Shown one piece after another: positions 20,501-31,449 of a DNA stretch of 35,191 nt. The notes under the pieces are model-generated. The model saw nothing but the letters and a program-made list of their open reading frames with translations. It searched no databases and was not told the origin of the DNA. The number at the start of each line of letters is the position of its first letter. Position 1 is the first letter of the stretch. Origin of the DNA: Hofstenia miamia (lineage: Eukaryota > Xenacoelomorpha > Acoela); NCBI GenBank assembly GCA_004352715.1, contig SCFE01000017.1, positions 1,116,999-1,152,189 of the forward strand, given 5' to 3'. The translations under genes and the position numbers were made by a program.

Positions 20501-23500
20501 CGTCAGACTTGACTCGGATTGGCAGCGGCTAATGGTTTAATCCTTCTGTGCAGTTTTGAGCTGTAAGAATTAAGACAATCTACTAAATCAGTTATTCAAA
20601 TTGTATCATAGTGAATTGTGAATAACATTAACAATAAATTTTTTGATTTGAATGCCATTTAAAACTATTCGGGTTTTCTGAAATCTAGCAAACGTCTGTT
20701 TTTTCTTAATCTGTTTATAATTGTAATTTTTTAGTGATTTCCAGCAGTTTTGACCAAATTTGTAACACATGAATGACTTGGTTTACAAAATAAATGATGT
20801 CAAAGGATTTTTTTCAAAAATGATTATTTCATTTGAATTGATGTGCAAATTTAATATCAACGGCAGCCCTGCGTGAATTAAAATTTAATGAATTTCCTAA
20901 TCATAAAGAAAGTGTCAATCATTGTAGACACGATTCATAAACTCATTTGTTTTAAGTCAAGTTGCATTAAACCAGTAATCCGTTTCGTCAAGATTATCTC
21001 ATTATACGGCAAAATTGTAGCTTGTGTTGTTTTTCTATTGGATATTTCCCTCTATTCAAAGTACTTATAGCGACTGCACGAACCTGGCATGAATTTGCTA
21101 GTTTATTGTTATCTGGCTTAATATCAGTCTAAGATCATTGTGAATGCTTAGTCTATTCTGGGCTTTCCTCTACAACCAGGGTGTCCGCGTTTCCCGGAAG
21201 TTCAAAGTTGCTACCTTCAACTGCCTTTAGTACCTGGAACTGCCTGGAAATTCAGTTTTTTATTGTCAAATTTATTATCTTGGATAAATATATTCCTTTT
21301 TTGGTTGCATTCACTTGTGTTGATCATAAATGTCACTGTCTGTTTCATACATATTTGAAAGGGGCTGCATCAACTATTTACTGTATGAAAGTTAAAATGT
21401 TAATTCCAAACAATCCCCTCCCCTTACCACATTTTTATAAAACACATACAGGTGTGTGTAATAGGTTTTGGCGGATTTTATAAAAAAAAAGTATTTTTAA
21501 AATTGCTATTAAAGCCATACTGTAACAAAATATTAAATATCTAACATGTATAAATAGTCAGTTATCATTTTCCTTTAAATGCTCAAATTAATCTCTATTT
21601 TTTGCTATGCACTTCTCCAACGGTCTGACCGTTTCTGTATACCATCATTGAAGAATTTATATGGTTTTGAGGCAAAAAAAATCATTGACAAATAGCATGA
21701 TTTGCTGCTTGTTTTCAAATGTTCTATTTTCCAGTTGGCTCTTTAAAGGAGAAAATAAGTAAAGGTCGTAAGGTGCCAGATCTGGGTGTGGTAAAACGTT
21801 GAAGCCAAGTTCCTGTAACTTCTGAGTCGTTTCCAATGCTGTATGAATTCTCGCGTTGTCATGTAAATAATGAATGTTGTGTGTTGCACCACTAAATAAG
21901 CGACGTCTTTGTTGCTGTATTGCAGTCTTTAACTGATCAAGCAAATCACAATAGTATCTTGCATCAATATGCCTGCCTCTAAGCAGGCCATTCATAAGTA
22001 AAACAGTACCAGAATATGGATAGCATATAATGCATTATTTAGCACTTTTATCAATTCCACAATTTTAACGTCTAGTACATCTAATTGGCTTGCAACCAAC
22101 ATCATCAGGTTCATAAGTTTCTTTCTACTATACATTTTTGTACCATACCATTTAAATATGTGTCGATAATGTATCTAAGTTCCAATAAAGTTGTCACTGA
22201 ACTAACAAGTAATGTTAGGAATAGATTCCTGATCAACAGTTAAAATTGCTGTAACAACTCCATTGTCTAGTCGTCTTGTTAAGCACAGCTTGATGTCACA
22301 AATACTATATATATATATATATATATATATNAGACACCTATATTAATATATACAATTGAAATCTTAGACGGGTCTTTTCAAAAAGTATTTTTGTCACTTA
22401 CCATATATGGAATGTAGGGCGCCATTTTGATTTTTTGCTCTAGAGAAAAAAGACGTCGATGAAAGATTTTAAAATTACCGTTAATTAACTTCTAGACACC
22501 CATATAAATATATCCAATTGAAATCTAAGACGGGTCCTGTCATGACACTAAATTTTTTTCAGACACACCGTGTATAGCTTCTCTCAATAATACAAGAATG
22601 GTTGTTTACCTAATATGTGCACCAATTTCTTTCAATTACGTTTGCGGTTACTATTTATAGATTAAACAATCAATGGGATAGCAATTACATAAGATTGATA
22701 ACAACCAAAACGAAAATAAAAAAATGAAAAACGGAATTTTTCATTTTCGTTTTTCACTTTTCGTTTTTATTTTCATTTTGTAATTTTTGTTTTACTTTTG
22801 GAAAATTTAAAAAATGGAAATTGGCAAAATGCAATTTGAAGAGTGAAAATTAAAAAAGCGTAACTTTTGGCACATCGCCGCAATTTCCTCATCATGGAGC
22901 CATACTTTCACAAAGTTTGCATTGATATCTTGTTTAGTGCGACTGTGTAGATGGCATAGAAGTTTCTTGACAATTGCCCAAAGATTTTCAATGGGATTTA
23001 GATCAGGTGATGCAGCTGGCCACGATATCACCGAAATCCCGAAATCCCCAGTTCCTGGAAATGTGTTTCGGCTCACATGCGCTGGTGCATTATCTTGTTG
23101 AAAGAAGTTAACACCGTTTGCGTGCCATTCCTCCAGCTGCACAACTACTCTTCTGTTGATGATTTTGTCCTTATACATCTCACTGTTCATGTTTCCCTCG
23201 ACGACATGAGAACGTCCCATTGCCACAGTACGAAAAACAAGACCATATCATAACACGCAGTGGATGTTTATAGGTCATCTTGTAATGGTCGGGCGTTAGT
23301 TCAAGGCCTTCTACAACGCGCACATATCTAGGACAGTCATCATCGATTTCCACGTATGTCTCGTCGCTAAACATCACTCTTTTCCACTTTGCGGTTCTCA
23401 TTGGCCCACTGAAGCCGTGCTCTTGCCTGTTTTTCATTCAGGTATGGCCCGGTTTCAATGTTTTACATCCAGCTTTAAGAATGGCGCGTTTCATTGTACT

Positions 23501-23968
23501 TATACTCACGTCATTACCCGATGGTCCCAACATGTCCTTGATGTTGTTTGCACTTGCACAAGGGTTTTTCAAAAGAAGTTGTCGACTGTGACGTAAATCT
23601 GTTTCATCAAACTTGTTCGGGCGGCAGCAGTTCTGATACTTAGTGCCATGATCACCTGTATCCTCATATTGTTTAATGACGCGCGACACCATTCACGAGC
23701 AATTTTGGCGCCGGACTTGCTCGTATTGACATGAAGCGTGAAGATTTGCAGGTCATCATGTCGTTGCGTGTTGGAAGTTCAATGTCACCACAAGTTGATC
23801 AATAATTATTGATTTTTCAACAAAATTTAATTGAAATGAGTAATGAGTAAAATTCAGAAGTGAGTAGTAATCAGGACTTATACGGTTTGCTAACTGTAAT
23901 ATCTATTATAGTTCAAAAGAAGCAATAACGTGTATTTCGAGTACCTATGCAAAATTTTTTAGCGCTAC

Positions 23969-23999
<31 letters not shown>

Positions 24000-26900
24000 T
24001 TCCATGTGGATTTTCCTTCATCACTTTTGCAACAGGTGGAAATTTTTTCAATTCTGCACAATTCCCAATATACACATTTCTTGAAGTAAAGTTATCAAAA
24101 GCACGGCGATTTACAAATAATAATCTGCCACAAGATGCTGTTTAAACTTGCCATCTTCCTATAGAAGTACATCTGCACTAGGGGCATTACTTAGTATTTT
24201 TTAAGAAATATATATTTTACCTGGTATCATAGTACGAGAAATGGTTATTGAAACATGTGAATAGTAGGAATTCAATTTTAAAGTTTAAGAAATTCCCCCA
24301 CCATTCGATTTGAAGTTTTTTCTAATTTCCCACCACTAACACAACAGTCTGACCATTGCTTGAAAATGTATAATTTTATAACTCACCAACAGATAGAATA
24401 GTTTATATTTTCTACGTAAAATCAATGCACATTTTATATTTTTGTATTGTTTCTAATCGCTTTATAGTTACCTGATTTTGCTATTTATATCGAAATGTTT
24501 CACGAATTTTTTGAAACTGTGATGTTTTTTAAAATCAGTTTAAACTGCCATAACTTACGCACTACAAAAGATATTCAAAATCTGAAAGCATCCTAAGATA
24601 GGAGGAGGCTTTTTTCATTTATTTTTTGCCTAGGATATCGCGACCCTTTGTGGGTGCAGCTTTGTGTGAAATCTTCTTTTCCAGCATTTGGCGAGCAGTT
24701 AACTCTAACTTTGTGTTCGAAATTTGTAGTCTATCTAAAGAAAGAGAAATAGCTGTAGCTGGTCTTTAGAAATTTTGATCGCATGGGAATAGGAAGAATT
24801 TGGAGGCCTTGAAAAATTTGTTCGAAAATATGTAAAAATATTTTGTATTTTTCAAGTAGAACAGTAAATTTCTTGCATTTCTTTTATGAACTTGACCATG
24901 CTAATAGACTCTAAAAAGAAAAGTCTATCTACAAGTAAATTGTTCAATCTTGTCCTTCATTACAAGTAGCCCGAGGAAATTCTAGAGCACAATTTGTGAT
25001 TTTATTTCAGGAAAATATTTTGACGTAAGGTTCTCAAATGTGTATTATAAGTATTTTAATAGTCAATTAAAGAAGCCTGTAACTTACTTAACAATCACTG
25101 GTTAAATATTGATTCCAAAATTAATACTAACAATGCCACATATGTTGTGAATGTGGAACAAAAATTGTACAAAATAGCTGCCATCACACCCAGAACTAAA
25201 AATCTACAGTAAATTTTAATGATTTTTCATGTCATTTTAAAATATTTTAATTGAGGTCTATTACAAAATTGTAAATTCAAAATCTTTACATATTTTTTCT
25301 ATTCATTTTTTAGTTTGGTGGGAGGGGGGTTGTGCAATGTATCGAAAAGTGTGTAATTTTCTATTTATAGAACTAAAAAGTCATGGCATTACGCTATTGA
25401 AATAAAAGGTTAAGGAATAGTACTAACACTAGCCTATATCTACGCACCAGTATAATGTTCCCAAGCATATTTCTCTTCAAAAATATCAAGAATATATATT
25501 AACAATTTTGCAATTTTCGGTGCCGAATTCGCAAAAATTTTATTTTCGGTTAAAAAATAGTTTTTCGTCACTACTATATGTAGCCATTATCTACTAAATA
25601 TTTAGTTAGATTAAATGTGAATCTGAACACTCGTTCCGTACACTTCGTACTTCTAAGAGGGTTGATATTCTTTTTCTCATTGACGGAAACCATTTCACCG
25701 CATCCTTCATAGACCTCATGATCTCTTTACCCCAAAATGTTCATTATGATAAATATTTATTTCATTATTTATTCATTGCTGAAATTGACTACACATTTCG
25801 GCGTTATGGTTAAGATCGGATTTATTGACACTATATTATAGACTTGACGCATTAGCTGCTCAATTGTGTCGTCCCAGAGCAGAGATCAAAATGCAAGATT
25901 GCCCAATGAACAGCTAAAGACTCCTGATCAGTCAAGCCTTCGCTGAAATATGTTATCCGCATAAGTCTTGTCGTAATATTCAATCTAATAACACTTTCCT
26001 AGTGTTAACCTCTAATATAAACTATTTATTATGTTGATGATATCTTAACAGCACATCCTTCGCCAAAATAGTTTTTATTTCATTAAATATTATTGAAAAC
26101 ATTCACTTTTTGTACATTTAAAATTATTTACCTGCTGCCTTTTAAATTCACATTTATAAATATTGTAGTGTTTTACACGTAATTTGTAGAAATGATTTAC
26201 CATTTGATTTCGTATTTTCGCCATAAAGTTGTGTTTGTGCTTAATGTTTAATTTAGAATTCTCCATCAGTTAATGCAACGTGGAATAATCAACAACAGGT
26301 TCTTACTTCACAATCTGTGGATATCTCAGTTGCTGTTGCTACTGACAAAGGTCTCATTACGCCCATCGTTTTTGATATAAATACTTCCACAAGTGTTTCT
26401 CAAATCTCCAGTCGTGTAAAAGTTAGATTTTATTTTTTATTTGCTGATCAATTGAATTTTTTACATAATGTGTTTGCAAGTTTTTAGCATAAACATATTC
26501 TAGTTTGAAGTCAAAATCAAATAACAGATTTGATTCAACCTTCTGCCAAAAATACCATTAAAATTTACACAAAAAATGAACATTAGAGACAAGGATATTG
26601 TAAAATGCAAAACTCTATTTCTTCACATCAATCAATGAAATTGCTGATACTTTGGACACTTGAAAGGTCCATGAATTGTTCTTACTGTAGCTAGCATTTG
26701 TAGCAGACACATAATTGATCTATTATTACTAGGGCGACCAAAGGTATATAAAGTAAACTTCTTTTTGTAGTTTGGAAATTTTCTGAGGTAGCCGAAAAGC
26801 ACTTCCTTTTAATTAGGGGGTCACTGTGAAGAAAGTTATAAGGTACCCAAAAAGAATAAAAAGACGTTTTGGGTAGATAAAGTATAAAAGGTATTTTGGG

Positions 26901-29053
26901 AATATAAATTATAAAATTAATGTAATTTTCAAATTTCACTATTTATTGCATAACTATGTGCCTGGAAAATGGTGCCGAATGTTTGTTAGGCCACACGCAA
27001 ACGATACAACTTTTTTGAGAAAGTATTTATAACTAATAGGGCAATTTTGAAATATTTTGAATTCCTCCAATCCGATTTCTATTTATAATTGGTTTAGCAA
27101 CAAAAGTTGTATCATTTGCGCGGGACCTTAGACTACCCACCAGAAGGCAAAGACATTAAGTAAACCAAAAGATCCGAAACAACTGTTTATGCCAAGAATC
27201 CCCAAAAATTTTACTGCGCATTTCTATCTGCTGACATTCCCCTGAAGATCAGAAATCCAGAATTGCAGAAACGCTTCCGCGTAATGGGCCATCCGCTGCC
27301 AAGTGAAACCACTTGTCGGGACAAAGTCACACAACTTGCAAATGAAGAAAATGCTCGCGAGAGAATTGCTGACAAACCAGAACATATTCCTGATTGTAGA
27401 CGAGAGCGATATTGGAGGGAAGAAGTTTCTGACTATTCTTGGTGGATAACCCTGGTAAGACTTACATGATAGACTGCATACCACTGGAACAGTCTCCAAA
27501 TGCTCCAATTATCCTGCAAACCATTGACGATGTACTGCGGCAGCTGGGAATAGAGAGACAACAGCTTTCTCTCTTGCTCAGTGATGCAGCAGCGTACATG
27601 ATTTGCGCAGGAAAACAGCTGAAACTGCTTCACCCCAACATGTTCCACGTGGCTTGTCTCACTCATCTTCTACATAACGCCGCCATGAAGGTGAAGGCAA
27701 ACTTTGACCATTTGATACATTGATTCCACGAGTTAAAGCAATCACGCTCAAGAATAATACACGAAAGGCACTCTTTGATGAAATCGAAGTACTTCCAGAG
27801 CCGGTGTTACAAGATGGACCAGTTGGCTGAAGCACGCTTTCTATATGGCCGATCACTTTCCGGAAGTATGTCAAATTGTGAATCAATTAAGCGGAGATGG
27901 GTTGATTGTAAAGAAAGCCAAGGCAGGTGTTTCCCAACCGGATCTTCCTGCTCAATTGATGGAAATCAAGCACTGCTACGACGAGCTGGCATGCCTTCTT
28001 AATTTCATAGAATCTGACAAAACTACTATAGAAGAAGCTTACATCAAAGTGCAACAAGTTGATCTCGGTACGGACCAATGTATGGCAAACTGCGGCAATG
28101 TCGACCAACATCAGCTGCGATAGAACGAAATACGGGCGAAAGATCGTAGCTTTAAAGTAGATAACGTGACAAAACAAATTATATTGCACTACAATTCTGT
28201 CAGCGTTTAAAATTATAATTTTTGTTTTTTCCTGTGAAAAATAATTTTTTTGAGGTTGCTTTTTTCTTTTTGATGAGATAAAGTATACAAATAATTAACT
28301 TTCTAACTTTTTAGTTAGGTATAAATTTTTTCCCAAAGGTTAGGGAACTTTTCCTGATTTTTAAGGAATATTTTCGGTCGCTCTAATTATTACCCAACGA
28401 AATTTTCAAATATTGATGTCACAACATTAACCGATGTTAAATTTAGGAAAATTTTGTGGAATTACTTAAGCAGTGCTGATTAACTGCTTTTTACCACAGA
28501 TTGCAACTTCTTTTTCAGACTTGACAACTCATCTTGAATCAAGACCACTTTTATATAGATTTTATATAAATTAGGAATTGAGCATTAAATTATGTTACAA
28601 AATTGTGGCCTAAAATGTATGTCTAATAGAACTCCGTTTGAAATTTTGAGAAAGCACACTATACAAAAAATTGAAGTCTTCGAAAAAGTTATTCCTGGTA
28701 TTTTAGGAATTAGCTCTCAAGGCTCGTGATGGTAAATTACAACCTAATGAATTTATCGGCGGTACCTTTACGTACGTTTATCAAATTTAAAGGGTTTTTA
28801 ATTAACGTTTAGAATATCTAATCTGGGAATGTTCGGAATACAGCACTTCACCGCCATCATTAATCCTCCACAAGTAGGAATACTTGCTGTGGGAGCCGGT
28901 GAAGAAGTTGCTATATCACCAACGACTTCATCCACTTTTACCACAGTCACACTTTCCTCAGATGCCAGAGTCGTCACTAATGAATCCGCGCTCAATTTTA
29001 TGAATCACTTTAAAGCCTTTTTGGAAACACCATCTCTCCTTAAAGCATTTTAA
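16934..29053 (+). CDS. PDHX: Pyruvate dehydrogenase complex component X (E3-binding protein), 11 exons, 430 aa
   Basis: Exons: 16934-16994, 17039-17119, 17178-17278, 17604-17764, 17822-17917, 17966-18068, 18443-18520, 18759-18899, 26257-26421, 28707-28771, 28813-29053. All introns are GT..AG and the frame stays open for 1293 nt. The start [20 protein letters not shown] is Arg-rich and amphipathic, like a mitochondrial presequence. The lipoyl domain (about 23-98) has IETDKAVV with Lys64 as lipoylation site. The subunit-binding domain (136-175: [11 protein letters not shown]...GGRLLKGDLLQFID) binds E3. The E2-like core (about 205-430) includes [23 protein letters not shown] and [12 protein letters not shown]. 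The E2 active site DHRVVDG reads DARVVTN (401-407), so the catalytic His and Asp are gone, as in E3BP. It anchors dihydrolipoamide dehydrogenase to the matrix complex. Human PDHX has 501 residues; the linkers here are shorter. Confidence 0.93.
17488..17535. repeat. (AT)n microsatellite in intron 3
   Basis: Uninterrupted AT dinucleotide run of about 48 bp, followed by a TG-rich tail. Confidence 0.95.
21590..22110 (-). pseudogene. Mariner transposase relic
   Basis: The minus-strand open piece 21657-21995 reads [20 protein letters not shown], then [20 protein letters not shown] (second catalytic Asp in HDN) and [14 protein letters not shown] (third Asp region), a clear mariner DD34D core. Upstream (about 22000-22110) the frame is still recognisable but interrupted. 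Downstream (about 21590-21656) a C-terminal tail reads [12 protein letters not shown] in a shifted frame. The typical YSPDLAPSD motif has lost residues (PHPDLAPYD). I could not identify inverted repeats. It lies antisense within PDHX intron 8. Dead copy. Confidence 0.85.
22331..22541. repeat. Pair of ~45-bp direct repeats and a single N
   Basis: A block starting AGACACC(T/C)ATAT(T/A)AATATAT and running to AGACGGGTC occurs at 22332-22374 and again at 22494-22536 with a few mismatches. An AT run (22305-22330) and one N (22331) precede the first. They may be subterminal repeats of a DNA transposon. Confidence 0.6.
22807..23780 (-). pseudogene. Tc1-family (DD34E) transposase relic
   Basis: Minus strand, from the 5' side: 23438-23692 keeps the helix-turn-helix end ([20 protein letters not shown]) and [17 protein letters not shown]. 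23180-23437 contains [17 protein letters not shown] with the first catalytic Asp. 22807-23226 contains [15 protein letters not shown] (second Asp) and [15 protein letters not shown], whose Glu is the third catalytic residue. There are 34 residues between second Asp and Glu, the Tc1 spacing. Two breaks are seen: an in-frame stop before 23437 and a frameshift near 23220. All three catalytic residues survive, but the copy cannot make a full protein. It is antisense to PDHX in intron 8. Confidence 0.9.
23969..23999. repeat. (TA)n microsatellite
   Basis: TA dinucleotide run of about 30 bp within intron 8. Confidence 0.9.
26985..27131. repeat. 147-bp foldback inside the hAT element
   Basis: Left arm 26985-27014 (GTTAGGCCACACGCAAACGA...) and right arm 27102-27131 are near-perfect reverse complements sharing the core GATACAACTTTT. 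It may be a small MITE inserted in the hAT element or a subterminal palindrome. No convincing target duplication was seen. Confidence 0.7.
27140..28180 (+). pseudogene. hAT-type transposase, frame-broken
   Basis: Reads in several frames. 27230-27390 has [16 protein letters not shown] and [16 protein letters not shown]. At 27388-27435 a shifted frame has [19 protein letters not shown], with the first catalytic Asp (27399-27401) in a VDE motif. 27439-27723 has [20 protein letters not shown] and [16 protein letters not shown], the second conserved block of this hAT-like group. 27845-28123 holds a further helical segment. At least three frameshifts or stops are seen. An N-terminal zinc-finger region and the C-terminal dimerisation domain are not evident. 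It is non-functional. Confidence 0.85.
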
Positions 29054-29059
29054 AATTAT

Positions 29060-29065
29060 AATAAA
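29060..29065 (+). promoter_or_regulatory. Polyadenylation signal of PDHX
   Basis: AATAAA seven bases after the stop codon at 29051-29053. It implies a very short 3' UTR if used; no other close match lies within the next ~50 bases. Confidence 0.55.
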
Positions 29066-29150
29066 TTGCAATTAATAAGTTTGTACATACATAGAATTAG
29101 TTAGTTTTAAAAATATTTACATTTTTTCGGTATATTTTTTAAAAAAATTT

Positions 29151-29169
29151 GGATGTGTATAAGAGACAG
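29151..29169 (+). other. Tn5 mosaic-end (tagmentation adapter) sequence, likely artefact
   Basis: GGATGTGTATAAGAGACAG matches the 19-bp Tn5 mosaic end at 18 of 19 positions (only the first base differs). An exact 18-mer in 35 kb is extremely unlikely by chance. It suggests library adapter left in the assembly and a possible chimeric join here. Confidence 0.85.
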
Positions 29170-30349
29170 TATCTATATAATTTGACAATTGCAAACTGAA
29201 TTTCATTGAATTTAAAATATCATATACATGTATGCACAAACTAGAAACCTGTCTAGGAACCAGAGATTGGACTTTGGGTAATGCAATAACGATATTTTTT
29301 GTTCCTGGTTGCAAATCAACTGTTCTTCAAGTTCAGATTGTCTGACAAATCTAAAAAAACGGGCCGATATATTCCACTAAAGTTAAATAACAGTCCTGCG
29401 ACATATGTATCTATATGTTGGCCCAAGCTGAGAATATTAGCTTTGATTTTGTCGTCCTATTGTGTTTCTTAGAAACTTGTCACACAGTGATTCCATTTAC
29501 AATACTTCAGTGCTCAATGTCGTTCGATTCACTTGTATAATCGAGGTTATTTTAGGGAAAATGCAATAATCGAAACACAGTGGAGGCAAATTTGTTAAAT
29601 TTCTGGAAGGGGAACAACATCTGAACATACAATGCAATATCAAATACGATATTGGGTCAAGAATTTTCTGTTGATTTCAATTACGGGCCACCCAGGGATG
29701 GAAGCCCTTCGGTATTGACCACTGGTCACCCTTAATTTCATTTCTCTGGTTATATAGTATAGATTTGATTTTTAGCATTAGGATCGATTTTTGCATCGTG
29801 AACTCAAAGTTATGATGTTATTTTTTAGAGGTTCAGCTCCTCCCCTTAAAAACTAACTTCATAAATATCCACGGTATGTAAAACATATTCATATTCAGCA
29901 TAAACAGAATAGTATTTTTGTATGACTACTAGGGGTATTCCAAATTTTTTTTTAACTTTAGTGTGAGATGGTGGACAAATGGTATAAAAATTATTTTAAT
30001 GATAAAATTCTTCAAGCTTTATTAAATTGCGTCATGTCCTTCCTTCATTTAAATTTCACATAAGAAGGTTAAATAAGCAGTGTAAAATACGTTTGTTATT
30101 GTTACGGAAAATATAAATTTTAATTACTAAGTTGCTTTAATATTCTTATTTGTTAGTTAAACAGAAAGTACGGATGTCTCCACTCCCTATCCGCCCCTTA
30201 TTATATCCCCATTTTCAAAAACTGTTCAAGCTTTATGTGAATATGGAAATATAAATAAACTTTTAGTGGTTTTGATAAGATAACCCTTTTTCAAAATTTT
30301 CTGCCACCCATAAATAAAAAGTGCCTTAAAATAGTAACACTCGCTGTCA

Positions 30350-30351
<2 letters not shown>

Positions 30352-30382
<31 letters not shown>
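30352..30382. repeat. (AT)n microsatellite
   Basis: AT dinucleotide run followed by AGATACATATATATGTAT, an imperfect continuation. Confidence 0.9.
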
Positions 30383-30385
<3 letters not shown>

Positions 30386-31449
30386 TACATATATATGTAT
30401 ATTAAAGTTTTAGTGGAAAATCTCAAAAATCATTGCAATTTTTGAAAGTTTGATTTTGCATAAATTGCTAACAATACTTTTGTAATAATTTAAGAAATAA
30501 TTGATCTACAAACCATTAAAAGCATTCCAGGACAGCACCTGCCTTAAGAATCACAAATTAGGTCTAATTGTTAAAAGGCAATTAAAATAGTGTTAAAAAT
30601 TCCTACAACCACACATGTTGTTGGTAGATTAATTGATAATGGCATGAAACTTAAAATACACTGCATTGTGATTTTTGTTGAGGAATTTCAAAAAATTTTA
30701 AATGATATTCTAAAGACACTCGAAAACATCCTATACAAAATAGACATGGATTTCATAAATGATCGTCATTAGCTTCAACTGCCGGTAAGATTGGATACTT
30801 CCCAGATAAATTTGCCAGTTAAACTTTGCAATTAAAAAATCTAAACTTCAAGGTAAAGACTGATTTTTCTGTTACTCTTAGTACTATAATTTTCTATTTC
30901 CAGATAATTGGCCTTATTTTTTTGATAATCTCCAATACTTGGCCATCTGGTTGGTTTTAAATCAATGTTTTGATACTAGCATCTATTTAGAGATTTATAA
31001 CACACTATTGTTTTATCCAAAAAGCAGCTTAGAAATTGTTGGTATATTGAGATTTCTAGGTAAAATCAAGCAGCTCAGAAAATTATTAAGCTCATAAAAG
31101 ATATCGCAGTCAGCATCAAAGCACTAATACACGTTAAATGAAAAGTAAACTTGCTACAATTTCACAACATTGCATTTAAAACTGGCATTCTTCTTTTGTT
31201 TATAAAATAGTTCTGCATAGAATTATATGAAATCTCAAAATAGAGAGGGCCTGGCGTTTTTTACGTTTAGTATTTTTCTTTATATTCTTTAAGCATGATT
31301 TAAAATTTCTCCACATTTGGGACCCCAAGCTTTAGGAAATTTAGAAAAAACCTATTCTAGTAATAGCCCTAATGACTACACTTATAGGTTTTCGAAATAT
31401 TGATTTTCAAAATGCTTGAAAATCCTATTACTAAAATGAAATTTACATC

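Larger units (their letters stand above)
18900..26256 (+). other. Intron 8 of PDHX (7357 nt)
   Basis: Donor follows TTACAG at 18899/18900; acceptor is TTTAG at 26252-26256. It is far longer than the other introns (41-374 nt, and 2285 nt for intron 9). It holds minus-strand mariner and Tc1 relics, AT microsatellites and a pair of 45-bp direct repeats. In 18900-21580 and 23790-26256 I see only AT-rich sequence with no supportable feature; short ORFs there (such as 20888-21070 and 21181-21483) look random. Confidence 0.85.
26730..28385 (+). mobile_element. hAT DNA transposon with perfect 8-bp target duplication
   Basis: The ends TAGGGCGACCAAAGGTAT (left) and TAGAGCGACCGAAAATAT (reverse complement of right) match at 14 of 18 positions. 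The 8-bp sequence ATTATTAC flanks both sides (26722-26729 and 28386-28393), the hallmark duplication length of hAT elements. The element is 1656 bp and carries a broken plus-strand hAT-type transposase. It lies in PDHX intron 9 (26422-28706) in the same orientation as the gene and is spliced out with it. Confidence 0.93.
29066..31440. other. Unassigned 3' flank of PDHX
   Basis: AT-rich, with only short random ORFs. It contains the adapter-like 19-mer at 29151-29169 and an AT microsatellite near 30352-30382 with a degenerate extension to about 30400. No gene, RNA or element is supported. Confidence 0.5.

Noticed and set aside
20888-21483. Two small plus-strand ORFs inside intron 8
   Set aside because: Short, no motifs, AT-rich composition like the surrounding intron.
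22735-22850. Possible hairpin of A/T-rich GAAAA/TTTTC runs
   Set aside because: Low-complexity purine/pyrimidine tracts; no defined stem or element boundary.
29117-29314. 65-codon minus-strand ORF ending in VSYTHPNF
   Set aside because: It crosses the Tn5 mosaic-end adapter, whose reverse translation gives the SYTH-type peptide; not a gene.
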